Positions 9,241 through 21,731 of a stretch of 64,000 bases of DNA are shown here, piece after piece. The DNA is from Phoebastria nigripes (lineage: Eukaryota > Chordata > Aves > Procellariiformes > Diomedeidae): the NCBI GenBank assembly GCA_035582835.1, contig JAYKAV010002031.1, forward strand, positions 1,123,865 through 1,187,864, read 5' to 3'. Position numbers and translations under genes: made by a program. Positions within the stretch are counted from its first letter, which is position 1, and each line of letters begins with the position of its first letter. A model generated the notes under the pieces. That model was not told the DNA's origin and did not search any database. It worked only from the letters and a program-made list of their open reading frames with translations.

Positions 9241-12200
9241 TTGTATTTTTCCCTAGCGGAAAATTCGTCATTCTCACACAGCTAGCTGGGTTTCCTGGCA
9301 GCGTTCAGGCAATACCTCAAATTCACGTTAGTAAAAAAACCGACGCCCTTAACTCCTTGCGCGGCGCTAACACCACCCTCTTTTTCCCAAGCCCTAAAAA
9401 ACAGTTTCAAAACCTTTNGACAGAAGCTTTCTTCATTTTCTAAAGTAAATCTCACAGGCTTGCTCCCCGTGCCATCTTTTTGGTTTCTGAAGACAAGCAT
9501 TTCCCCGCTCTCATAAGNAGCCTTCTCTGAAGTTTTTATTTCTTTTTTTGTGTTAATGGTGTACAGTTCAGTTGTGAAAACTTTATTAACAGACCTCAAA
9601 TTACATAGATTTCTTGCTCTGGGAATTCCACGTTTATAAATGTGCCCCTTCAAAACAAGCCATTTTAAGGTTGATTTCTTATGAAGTTATTAAACTGACA
9701 GCATAGCATTTAAAAAAAAAAATCTATCTCCCGATCATGAAGATATTTCTCTTGAAATCACTCATGGAAATAATAGTTCTAATATATGGCTTCACATCTA
9801 ACCTATAGCTATATAACATTAAAGATTACATTAAGGAGAAAACGATCAGCAAGCTAACTCAACCATGGTCACAATAGCAGCTTTCTCAAGGCTGGAATTG
9901 TCATTGAAATCCATTTTTTATCTTTACTAATTCATTGGAGGACTAACAGTGAAACAAATACCATCTCTAGCATTGGCACAGCATGCAGCATTTAGTGCCT
10001 TTTAAGAAAGTAAAAAGAAACAAGAACGTATGGTACATCAGCGGATAGCGCAGTAAACACGCTTTATCATTTCAAAGAAGAATGCCATATTGCACGCATG
10101 CTTGCTATTTATTCAGTTTGTGGGTTTGGTTTCAATAGTACCAGTTGTTAAGACAAACGAAGCAATATAAGAAGAATCTTATCAGGTCTTGGTAATTCTT
10201 TATTATGTGGTTGCACTTGACACTCAAATTAGTGAAACAAAGGGCCAACCTGATGAATCATTGAAAGCAAATTATCTGTGGCTCTCCAAGGCTTCCTGCA
10301 AGAGACTACAAAAGCCAGCTCATGCATTTTACAGTGCTGTTTCTCAACTATCAGCAAGCAGGTTGCTGGTGACTGACCTTTCTAAGCCTTTCTAATATAT
10401 TTTGCCATGCCAACTGAAGCATCATTTTTATGATTTAGGCTCATGGCTGTATGTTAGACATCTGTTACACAGTATGTCTGACCAAATTCATTAAACTTAT
10501 GGGTTTTGGTAGAATAGGCTGATTTAAAAAGGTACTGATAAAGGAGACAAAATAAATTTTCTAATTTAATGCAGAGCTTGACTTGAATAATGTCCAGCTT
10601 TCTGCTCGTCAAATATTTAATTAGATTGCCATGATGGTCATAGACAGTGCTCTTGGCAGTCAAATGCTCACTGAAACAAATACAGTAGTGTATGTAAATC
10701 CTACGGAGGTTTTTATGTGTAAGCATGGGAACTTCAGAAATCATCTGGAAAACAGCCCAGCTATTTAATTTAATTTTAAATTCCTATGAATTAATAGTTC
10801 TAGCTATCTGGAGGTTTGTTTTTTAACAGTATTGGAATCTACATACTTGTAGATATGCATCTGTATACCCAACAGACTTGCAAAAAGCAGAAGAGCATAG
10901 GCTAAACTCATAAGCATTTAAGTAACTTGGAAACAATACAGAGAATATCTTAAAGTCCATCTGACTTCCTGCTTCAACCAATTTATTTTCAATATGCAAG
11001 GGATACTGAACTGCCCATGCACTTCTATTCCTCCTTAGAGCTAGGGGTAAAAACAGATTAAAACATAAACAGCTGCTTTCCCTAGCCCAGGAGAAAAAGT
11101 GGCAGAGGTTTTTCAACAAAGTCTGACTGAGGAGAGCTTTTCATCTGCATGGAAGGGACTGGGTTGTCCCCTCTTCCAATTTACCCTTCTCACTTTCACC
11201 TTTCCGGTAGCTACAGGCTGACAAAACAGTCACATGAAATAAAAATATGCTTGTGGCAGCTTCAGGAGGACCTAAGATGCAAATGACAAAATAAAAAACC
11301 ATGTAGAGTGAAAAATCCATGTAAGAAGTAGTGATGCAGATAGAGACAAACTTCTCAAAACTGACAATGGACTTGGAGCGACAGTGCTCATTCACTGATT
11401 CCTAAATAAAACTGCTCAAACAGCAACTTTCCCTGAGCTGTCTGGATGAATGAAATAACTATCTTTTTATAATGCATTTTAACCCAGGTTGTTTTTCAGA
11501 TATTTCCTTGTATAGATATAAAACACCCTTTCAAACTATGGTTGATTTCTCATGAAGTTCATATAGAGACAACATAGCATAATCTACACCTTAATATAAT
11601 GAACAATTATAAACATACTTTCCACATTATGGTTGGCCTGGAATGAATACTTGAGTGGAGGAGCCTCTTACTCTTCATTTATGCCAGTGCATCTCAGCAA
11701 CTGGTAGCCAAAATATTCAGTGCAAGTTAGGATGAGGGCAATGACTAGTCTTTCTGCTGATGACCCAGATGTTGTTTGCCAGGACGTTTTCCCTGAGTGC
11801 GCTGGCTGCTACCTGTGTGACTCCAGCAAACCTTGCTCTACACCTTGCTGTCCCTCTCCACCATAACCAGAGGTAGGGTGTTTGTGTGTGCAGTCAGTAC
11901 ACAGAATGCCTCCAAACTGGAAGCTGCAGCTACTCTTCAGCCCTGTCACCTCCTCAGAATGAAAGCCCAGACAGTCTTAAATGTTTAATTATTTTGTGAC
12001 TCATTGATGGCAGTGTGGCTCCGTTGCTGCAAAACCGAGAATATTTTAGAGAACTGATTTAGATCTGTGCCCAGTTTTAAAGAGAGTAAGAAAATGAAGT
12101 TTTTGTTTATCTACTACCCTTCAAAAGAGAGCGAGAAGAAAAGGGATCTGCTGTGATACAAGTAGTTAAACTCTAGGTGAGTTCTGCATGTTACTCTGCA

Positions 12201-15200
12201 GGAGTGCTGAAAGCACTTAAATACATTCCCATCACACGATGTGTATGAAGACGTTTTTCAGAAAAAATATTGGTGATAGAAGTGCTTAGAATAGATCGGA
12301 GGGGGAAGGTAAATGGTATTAAATGGATACCACTCTGATATCCTTATGCCTTTGAAATGAAGAATCTGAGTTACTAAGATTCTATACGTGGCTAAGCATG
12401 AGAAAGTATTTGTTAAAAATATAATCTAAAAGTGACTCCTGTTAAAGTTGCATCATTTTGTCATTTCCATTATATTCTGTGGTCTGTGAAGCCTTGGATC
12501 TGTCTCCTCAAGAGTAAAATCCTGGCCCCACTGAAATTAACTCCTATACATCTTTTATCCCTCTTTGCTTGCTGGGGCAAGGACTTCACTAGCAAGTATA
12601 AAGCTCCCACTTGTAGCTCTGCAGCCTCATGAGGTATAAGCTTAAACCATGATCACTAGCATAGAACAGAATATTGCTTGTCCTGGGCCTCTAGCCAGTG
12701 ACATTTGGGAGGACGGCTGGGAGTGCCACATTTCAGGGGGGAGAAGTAAGCATTTTTTGACTCACTAGCTAGAAAAATGAGACTAAAGGTGCTAAGGAGG
12801 TTGGAATATGATGAAAGTTTGTGTGGATTAATGGACAGAGGGGCAGTCAAAGGTATATAGGAAATGAAATACATCACACTGATATCACCTCCACGTGTTG
12901 TTTTATTATTTATGTATATATGAAATTTTAACCTCTTTTTCCTGAGAGAAGGGGCTGCATTTTTGCATCGCAAACACAACCAATGGAAAACATTCAGCCG
13001 CTAGCAAAGTAATGAGCTTACACTATAGATTTTTCAAACTGCCCAGTGATTCATGAAATGCTTTTCGAAACTGGAAATATGCATTGAAGATTGGTCAAAA
13101 AAGGTAGAAACAATATTATAGATCAGTCAATACTGTCTCTCCTTTATGGAAGCAGGCTGCCTTTGAACTTCTGACAGAAGCAAACAGTGACAGATGCATA
13201 AAAAATTGAAATATTGCATGGAAATAGAAGTGCAAATGAAAATAGAAGGGGGAAAATAGTGAGATGAGATCTGCTGAATCTGCTGTTTTTTTCTTTTCTA
13301 TTTCTTAGTTTTCTCCCCAATCTAGGAAGCATAAATAAAGTTATTGGATGTTTCAGAAACAATCTGTCTAGCTCAACTGAATGGACTTATCTGCTTTAAG
13401 ACCACATGTGAGACACTGTGATTCATTCTAATCACTTTTTTGGGGGGGGGAAGTTAAATAAGGCACATCCTGGAATATACAGCATACTCAAAATTCCACA
13501 TCTAAAGTCAGAAACTTTGAAGGTTAAGAAATTAGCACAGGAGGCTGCATATGGAGGGTACCCAGTACCACTTGTGGAGGCCAACAGGCATGACCAGTTC
13601 TTCATGGCTTTTTGTTTTACCGTCCACCACCAAAACAAAAGAAGGAAGAGATACATAATCTCTATAAACAGAGCACAGATTTAACATATGGACTAAAGCA
13701 ACTGAGGACAAAATTACTATAATTTGGTAAGAGATTGGATACATTTGAATATTCTGGGGGTACCTTTGCTGTAATATAAGAGATCTCAACAGGATCCCGA
13801 ATGACTCAGCTTTCAGTGTACATCTGTGTGTTCCTTTGCAGAGAAAAACTACACCAACAGGAAGTCAAAGTGTTAAATGGAACAGAATTTCTAAACTTTT
13901 NAAAAAATTACTGTCGTGGAGTATCAGACATGAAGCATTAGAGCAAAAAAGGAAGCAAGGAAGGGTAAGTGCTCATTATGGATTGGTTTGCAGTTCTTTA
14001 TGTATTATTAGAGAGTCGATAGAAAACTCTCCTGCTACTACTAACACAAACACAAACATCACTTATGATGACAGACTGAACAACAACTATGGCAACAAGG
14101 GGATCCATTACCATCAAAGTGAAAAGGTACAGTCACAGAATCAAGTAAAGTGCTTCAGTGGCCAAGCTATATATATATCTTATTTTGGTAATAGGTACTG
14201 TTCTTATCTACAGGTTTATAGAAACCATCTTTGCTATTCACATAGTATACCACTCTATAAGCATATATGCAAATTTGGAGCAATAAATCAGTTAATGTAT
14301 AGTGTGAGAATAGCTGCCAGTGACTCCTGTCATAGCTCAGCAATTTCATGCTTGTGTCCCGTGTGCTTCTGAAATTATGTAGTGGCCACCTTTGTTATGT
14401 GCAAATTTCTTCCATTTACCCAGCATACTCCAGACACAGTTACCTAAATGAAGTCTTGGGGATTTAAGCTTACTGCTGAGAGGTCCTGAGTACTCTCATT
14501 TCCCAGTGAACTTGACAGGAATTGAAGGCATTCAAGTGAGCTGCCTGTTAGTGTTGGTTCTAGCCATTTGCAGATTCAGACAGGGATAGATTTCTACTAG
14601 GAGATAGCAGAGATCATGGGCCCAGGGTGCAGTCATTTTAAAGGTATGGAGATAGTGACCACGTTTATGTAGCTTGCTTAGTTAATTGCAATTGAACATG
14701 GAATCTGGACCTACCAGAATGGCTCTAAAATAATTTCCTATGTCCATATCTGGTACTGCAAACCACCCTAGACAACTCTTCTAGCGAGGATGAATAAGCG
14801 TTGTAGGAACTAGACTGAAACAGTGGGAGAGTTTCTTCACTGCAATAGATACCTAACTGAATGCTTCAAAGCAGCTGCTAAAACAGATGGATTGTCTTCC
14901 TTTGCGATGTGCTGTGTCCTTAAACATTTCTGCTGTATTATTGATAATTGCCACCCTTAAACAAAAACAGAAAACAAGTCTTCGCTGTTTCATACAGGAT
15001 AGATATCTTGGGTGTCTACTGGCATCCTCAAATCATGGATTAGAGCAAATCCATGGCTATATACACTCATTTTTCTTTCTTACACTTCAGGGCAGAGGAC
15101 CAAGTTTAGCTCATCTGCAGAGCTGGATCCAACATTTCCTGCAGCAGCTGTATCCTCCTTTCTTTGAACTGCTATTAATACTTGTTATCACATTCCCTAG

Positions 15201-18200
15201 CCTTTGTCACCACCACCTGCCTTATGCTTTTGATTCAAGTGACAGAACTTTAAAAAATCCTGTACTTTTCCCAATCACGGTAAATATTTTATTCAAGGTG
15301 ATGATTATATATCTATTCTCTCCCATAAACTACAGTACCAGGAACATATTGACTTGAGTTTTGCCACAGTACTTTCACTGCCTTCTGATGACTTCCTTGG
15401 TGGGAATTGCATTTGGCCTTTTGTTTTGCTGAATTTCTCCAGAGATCAAAGCATTCTAATCAAACACTCATATTTATCTAATTATTTTTCTTTTTGTTTA
15501 TGATTTATTTCAGTTTAGAAGGGATTACTGATGCCTTCTTTCTCTACAATAGTTTTTGTTTGTCTGGTAAGCATCTAATTTTATTTGTTACCAAAAGCCC
15601 TCAAATTCTGTAAGGTTTGTTCAGTTTTTCTTGTGATCAGTACTTGAAATGTGAAGCTAAGCTCTGTAGGGCATGTGCTGTTTCTGTCCCAAGTTCAAAT
15701 AAATGAGGCCTTAGGCCATTTATGGTTTAGACCATAAATTCAGATGTCAAAGGAACAGGTGGTAACGTGACACAAGCTGTTCTTGCTCATTGTATCATTT
15801 CCTCTGCTCAGTCTCCTACTGCTTCATCTCTGTCACAATCCCAAATCACTCTCCAACAATGGTCACTCCATTTTGGGGGGTTCAGCTTCTGTCCATTGAT
15901 AAATGAGAACTTCTCTGCTTATAAGCAGTATCAGTCTGGAAAACGTGGAGCTTGGAATCTGAAAGCGTGTCTATACTGGCACATTAACTCAAGCACAGAA
16001 CCGCATTACTGTGACTAAAGCCTTCTGGGATAAAGCTGGCTCACATGGCCCAGCTTGGAGCCTGTGCAGAGGAGCTCAGGTCCATCTGCACATCAGCTCT
16101 GACTCACTAGCAGTCTGCTAGGTTGAAGCACTGTGGGTTGTGGTTCAAGAACTTGCAAATAGTAAAGAAGAACAAAAGCTTACCAGAGAAGTGAAAACAA
16201 CGGGCATGATGCATTATGTTGCTCAATGTTTGCTCAGTCACTGATTTTAGAGATATTTTTTGTATATAATTCAACAGCCTGCTGGTGAGCAAGTGTGGAC
16301 AATGTTGGACTTTCTTCCTAAGTGAGGAGAGAAGGAACTACCTGCCAGTCTTGTTTGTGTAGCTGGCTCTATCATTTTAATTGAAGAAACTACTGACTGT
16401 CAATTTCTTTAGGATCCTCAAAAGATTTTATCCTAAGCACCATTCATCTTCAAGCATTGTCTACACACTAACTAGTCCTCACAAAATCCATGTGGCTTCA
16501 TCCCTATTTACAGAAGATAGTTGTATAGTGAAGGTAAGGAATGCTGCTCACTCAACTCCAGCTGTCACCTTATAGCTATGAATATTTAGTACCTTGGGTA
16601 TTGAAGCCCACAAAGCCTAAAGTTGGGCATTGAAAATTAGAAGCCTCTTTTGGAAATCTGAACCTTCTTGACGTCTCAAAACTGAGAGTTCTTATTTCTC
16701 AGCATCACTTGGAAGATTGCTGCGATAGCAGCATCTCCCATCTCAGTTAAAAAAGTTTCAAACAGAATTGGGCGGAAAGTGACCTCATACAAATGCTGGC
16801 TTGGAATATTACTTGACTCTCTGATTCTGCACATTTCTAGCTACCATAAGTTATGAAACTTCACAGTCTCCCCTGAATTACCATCAGCAGTTATCAAAAG
16901 CTGATGAGACACATTGGAGCCTAATGGATCACTGGAAAAAAATGTGTTTTCTTCACTCTTGCCCAAAAGGTAAAGATGGATTATGCACAGGTTCATTTCA
17001 TAAGAAACTGGGCCAGCCTCTATTAGCATATGTGCTAGACATACAGTCCAACTCTGGTTTTCAGTTTCCTCTTCTCAGCTTCTGCAGGGGCTTTGCTCAG
17101 CCCTTTTTGCTTTGCATCACCTCTCTAGCAAGCAAGGCACAAGGACCTACAAGAAACGATGCAGAGCTGAACCAGAAATGTCCAGGAGCCCATCATCACC
17201 ACAATACTTTCAAATTACCCTGTATTGATTGTCTCAACACATTACAACTGCAACTAACACCTGACACAAACCTTTCTCAAATCCCCCCATCTTCAACTAG
17301 AACCACCTGCACTCATTTATTTTCTTTCTCTCTTCATCTCTTTCTCTCTTTGTCTCTTTCTTTGTCTCTTTGTCTCTTTCTTTGTTTCTCTCTTTTTTTC
17401 TCTTTCTCTCTTTAGCTGTCCCTTGTCCAGTCATTGAGTAGCTGGACTGGGTCCTCCCTGGCTACTCTTTCCTACCACCTACTCCACCATGTACTTTCCC
17501 AATCCATGNAGAGCTCCATGATATAACTGGCTAATGATGGGTCTGCTTGGCAAGTTGCTTTTCAACAGAGCACTGGGTGATTGCTAGCACAGCTACTTAT
17601 CTGTAGCTATATTACTACAGCATGTCTTTTTGATTAATTAGAAATGCAGCACTGTAAGTTTTAGTTTCACAGTCTGGGTGTTATTAACTAACATGCAAAA
17701 GAAAGTGCCCTATTCACAGTTTTGCATATTTGAAGGTGAGAGAGGAAGGGGAAGGGATTGGAGTGGGGCAGAAAGAATATACGCAGCAAATACGGATACA
17801 GTACGGGGTGGGAAGCACTTTGAGGGGTATGTCAGGGATAAACAAGGTCTTAGACATCGTCACAGACAGTCAAGAAGCCAAAAGAGATACTGCGTATTAA
17901 GTCTGATCTGCACAGTTTCACTCGCACAAACAGAAAAGAAAGCTTTGGGGCCTAAAGGCTGCCCTGGGCTGCTGATATTTCAAGCCAGCTAATTAGGATT
18001 TAGCAAAGGAAGTAGAAGATGGTACACAGAGAAAGCATGGTATGCAATGGCTGCTCTCTGACCATACCAAATATAAGGGAAATATCATTTCTAAATCTTA
18101 ATAAAGAGGTGGTGTAAAGGGAAATAACATCTCTGCCTCACCCTGCTTGGAGCTCAAGATCCATGAAGAGGGAGACTATGTATTCAAATCTGGGTGATTA

Positions 18201-18588
18201 AAGTATATTCCTAAACCCAAACCTAAATATAAGGATGTTACTTCTCAGCATGCTGTGCTGTCTTGAAAATACAGCTTTAAATCTAAGCTGGATCTTCGTC
18301 TTATCTTTCATCTCACCCAAAGCTGCTTAGTCTTTGTGTACACGTGGGCTGACCTTTCACTTTTCTAGTCTATTGCTATTGAATTGTTCATAAATCTTGT
18401 AATCATTAGACAAGGTTAGCCTTCACATTTCAAAAAGGGAACATCTCTTTTTTGCAAGCTGATGTTGGCTGTTTTTGCGTCTTTGTAACACTAGATTATG
18501 CAAACCAGGTGCTGACCAGCAGATACTTCGTGGACTGCAGGGTGCTGATTGTGGAAACTTTGAAACAGACTAAAGCATATAGGAATAT
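9241..18588. other. 5' flank of ST6GALNAC5, no gene recognised
   Basis: AT-rich sequence with no recognisable exon, RNA gene or intact element. The longer open frames, such as those at 13836-14372, 14887-15357 and 16924-17415, show no domain I recognise; some do not begin with ATG and one runs into a CT repeat. A poly-A run lies near 9712 and a short TA repeat near 14169. Confidence 0.6.
17320..17413. repeat. Polypyrimidine CTTT/TCTC repeat
   Basis: About 94 bases almost wholly of C and T on the plus strand, made of irregular CTTTCTCT and TTTGTCTC units. Long polypurine-polypyrimidine tracts can adopt triplex structures, and this one should be length-variable. It explains the Ser/Leu/Phe-rich end of the open frame across it. 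Confidence 0.9.
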
Positions 18589-19190
18589 GGGTTACATAGA
18601 TCCATTTTATTCCTAAATGCAGGTATTAACAAATTGGCAAAGTTATTGGCCAATTGACTCAAAATATAAGCATTAAAATAATTCATCCTGAACAATGCGT
18701 GGTTTTATTTTATGTTTAGTACAGTAGGCTCACCTGCACGAATTTGCTGTGCTTATTTAATATCCTCTTTAAGATGAAAAATTATGCCAGTCCTGTGGTA
18801 ATAGCATCTTTTGACGCTGAGAAAGCATTTCACTGGATTGAATGGCAGTTTCTCTTTACTATGATGGAAATGTTAAAATTTGCTATAAATGTATTGCATC
18901 AGTTACACTGTTCTGAGCAAGGATGCATACTAATGTCACAACACTATCTCGATTTTGACTTTCGGGGGATACTATTCAAGGGTGCCCACTTTCAGTGCTA
19001 CTTTTGCTAATGGAAGCAAACCAATCTGTAAAAGACTAGGGAGATTGGGTGGAGACTCTAAAATAGAATCATTAGAGCTGAGAGCTTGTATTTGCAGAAC
19101 TGCCCTTAAAATGGTGTCCCATTTTCTTGTACATTAGTAACCCTTTGGAGACTCTAAAACACATTCTGCAGGGAGCTACGGTTCCTAAAC
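18589..19190 (+). pseudogene. Fossil of an L1-type LINE reverse transcriptase
   Basis: Several conserved blocks of an L1-clade reverse transcriptase occur in the right order on the plus strand, but in shifting frames. LNAGINKLAKLLAN at 18613-18654 is followed by a stop. IIHPEQC lies near 18678-18698. SFDAEKAF with downstream WQFLF lies from about 18810. QGCPLSVLLL begins at 18977 in another frame, and FLYISNPLETLKHIL near 19120-19165. These match the L1 order of LLN-KILAKILAN, IHPDQ, DAEKAF, GTRQGCPLSPLLF and LYLSNP. The FADD catalytic block expected just before the last motif is not recognisable. At least two frameshifts and several stops make it dead and old. The match is from memory of L1 proteins. 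Confidence 0.75.
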
Positions 19191-21682
19191 AACTTCCCAG
19201 ATATGCAGTGGATAGGATTCAGCCAAAGATTTTGGAGCTGAAGTGATGATAGCTGTGGAACTGCTGTGAGTCCCTTGCTACTCATTAAACTGAAAACTCA
19301 CGAGTCCGAGGACCTTCACAGTGGCCTGCATGGGGTACAGTGAGGCTTCAAATGAAAAAATACTTTACTCCAGGCTTGGATTTTCACATGATTTTATGAA
19401 GGAAGAATTCTTTAGAAGCATTATGGACTGTTCTCCCATGCTGTGATCACTGGGGTGATGTAAGGAAGAAGTGCCTCCTCCCCTTGCAGTAAAGCATATC
19501 ACCATGAAGAAAATGGAAAAATCCTTATGAATTGTCAAAAGGCTATTCAATTTCTTTATTACTTTTCCCCAGTGTTCTGAAAGAGCCAGACAGAAGTATG
19601 CCAGCAGTATTAGAATGAATAAACCTTTGCCTCTACAAACAGAAAGTAAATACCTTCAGTCAAACCAGGCATCATGTGAGCAACTGTGGTACAAGCTCTT
19701 NCTCCATTTCCTGGCTTCCTGCTTCCCCCACGTTAAATGTCAGAACCCTCTTCTGTGATATTTTAGACTTTTCTTGTACTGCTTTCCTGCATTATGTTCA
19801 CATTAATAATGCTGAGAGAACATCCTCCCACACTGGTGCTCTCCAGTACACATCAACCCTTAAACTTGAGTCTTTCCCATCCCTAGTTTCTGTTACCGTT
19901 CTCTCATGCACCAGATGAGCTTAGAGCTTCTTGCAGGTAGGTGTTGGCAAAGATCCTTCCCCTGCCAGCTTACTTAGAGCTGTAACCTGTAACCTCCACA
20001 CCAGTCTCAATACTACAGATTTTGGAAGCTAGAATTAGACACCTATGGCAACAGAGAAATCAGCAAACTACAGGTGAAATGTTGAGAGTACCTGATGAAA
20101 CTAGCTAAACAGCTGGTTCCAATGTATCACAGGCTTCTGCAATTAAGTGTAATCAGATCATCATTCCCACTATGAAAAAGATTGCAGATAACACTGCATG
20201 GCCAAGGAAATACATTTCTTGGGTGGAATGTGATCCTTATGGTAGGACACAGGAGAACCAGAGAAGGTGATGGGACATTTAGTTGGCCCTGAAATCAGCA
20301 ATGTCTAACTGCCACTAGTTCTTGACAACCCTTGCCTTTCAGTAACATGGTAAACTGAGGTATCTACAGAGGGAAAACCGATCTAAAATCCTTAAATACT
20401 AATTTTCCATTCTCACACCAAAAAGAATGTTGCAACTGAAGGAACTTTTTGAAAATTCATTAGTCTTATTCTCCTCTTAAGTTATTTGTATTTATGGACT
20501 TTTAACAGGTTTAAATATATGGTGATGTAAATTAAATACAGATCAATTCAAACATTTAGGAATAAACCCCTCTAGTTACAAAAATTGAGATTTCACTAAG
20601 TGCTTAGAAGTTAAGTACAAAATCGGTAAATAAAGTTTAACAAAGATAAATTGAAAGGCAAAATGAACTCACTCTGATGAGTTAATGTAATTCCCTTACG
20701 GAATGCTAGTTTCCCTACTATAATTAATTTTAAACACTAAACCAGTATGTCTGTTTTTTGATAATTATAAAAATGCATTCATCCATGTCATTGCAAATTA
20801 TTAATATTTATCATAAGGAATATCCTGTAGACATTAAGAATCAAGGGAGACAAAGTTTTCAGCAAATTCTTACACAGCTTTACTAAAACAATAATGGAGT
20901 TTTAAATACCTATGAGTCCAAACCAAAGAGACATATAGGGCTAAATCCTCAAGCCTCCTTCCTAGCGCCTACCTCACAAATCACTCAGGCAAAACTTGCA
21001 CTGAACCTCAAAATCGAAAATGTCAGGACGGCAAGTGTGTGATACTGCGAAGTATCCTATGTGCTCACTTCACTCGTGTTCCACTCCTGGGAGCCAAGAG
21101 TATCAAGTGTTCTAAAGGGATGAGGCCATAATGATGTTATAAAAAGATTATGAAAGCCCCTGTAGTTCTCTTCCATTTCAGGGATAACTTCAGTGATAAG
21201 GAAACTGCATCATGACACTTTAGAGTTACTTCTCTGACATTTCAGCAACACTGATTATCAGTAGTTCTGTTCATGGATATTTTTAAGCCTCTCAGCACAT
21301 TTGGACCTCAAGCTTCACACTTGTAGGAACTCAAACTCATCATCAGTAGCAGTAAGAAGCTTCCCTTAAGTCAGCGGGAGTCAACGGGGGTTTTGCTTGT
21401 ATAGAAGCTGCTGGATCAGATGCATGTGATCTAGTTATATGTTGGCTTACTGGTTATGAAAAACCTGAAAAGCAGAAACTGGAACCAAATATGAGGCATA
21501 GCATTTTGCAGTTTCAAAAACTTGGGTTCCGTCTAACTTTCTTTTCCATTAAAAAAGCCCAAACCCCACATACCTCACTAATTTCTGAAATGAAATTTGA
21601 CCAGAATGTGCTTTCCTTCAAAATATACCCCAATCCAGAGGCAGGAAACAAAGCAATTTCATAGAATAGCTGATTCTAACAT

Positions 21683-21731
21683 ACACACTAGTGTGTGTGT
21701 GGGTGTATATGTATAGGTATGTGAGTATACA
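21683..21731. repeat. TG/TA microsatellite with 14-bp palindrome
   Basis: A GTGTGTGTGTGGGTGTATATGT-like tract on the plus strand. Its left end forms the perfect palindrome ACACACTAGTGTGT at 21683-21696. Confidence 0.7.

Noticed and set aside
8453..9256. 267-residue plus-strand open frame in the CpG island
   Set aside because: Very GC-rich sequence has few stops in any frame. The translation is Arg/Pro/Ala/Gly-rich without a domain, and it is antisense to the ST6GALNAC5 leader and exon 1.
13836..14372. 178-residue plus-strand open frame
   Set aside because: It starts at TTG, includes an ambiguous base, and shows no family resemblance. It follows a TTTGCAG that could be an acceptor, but there is no supporting partner exon.
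16924..17415. 163-residue plus-strand open frame
   Set aside because: Its last third is the CT microsatellite read as Ser/Leu/Phe, and the rest has no recognisable domain.
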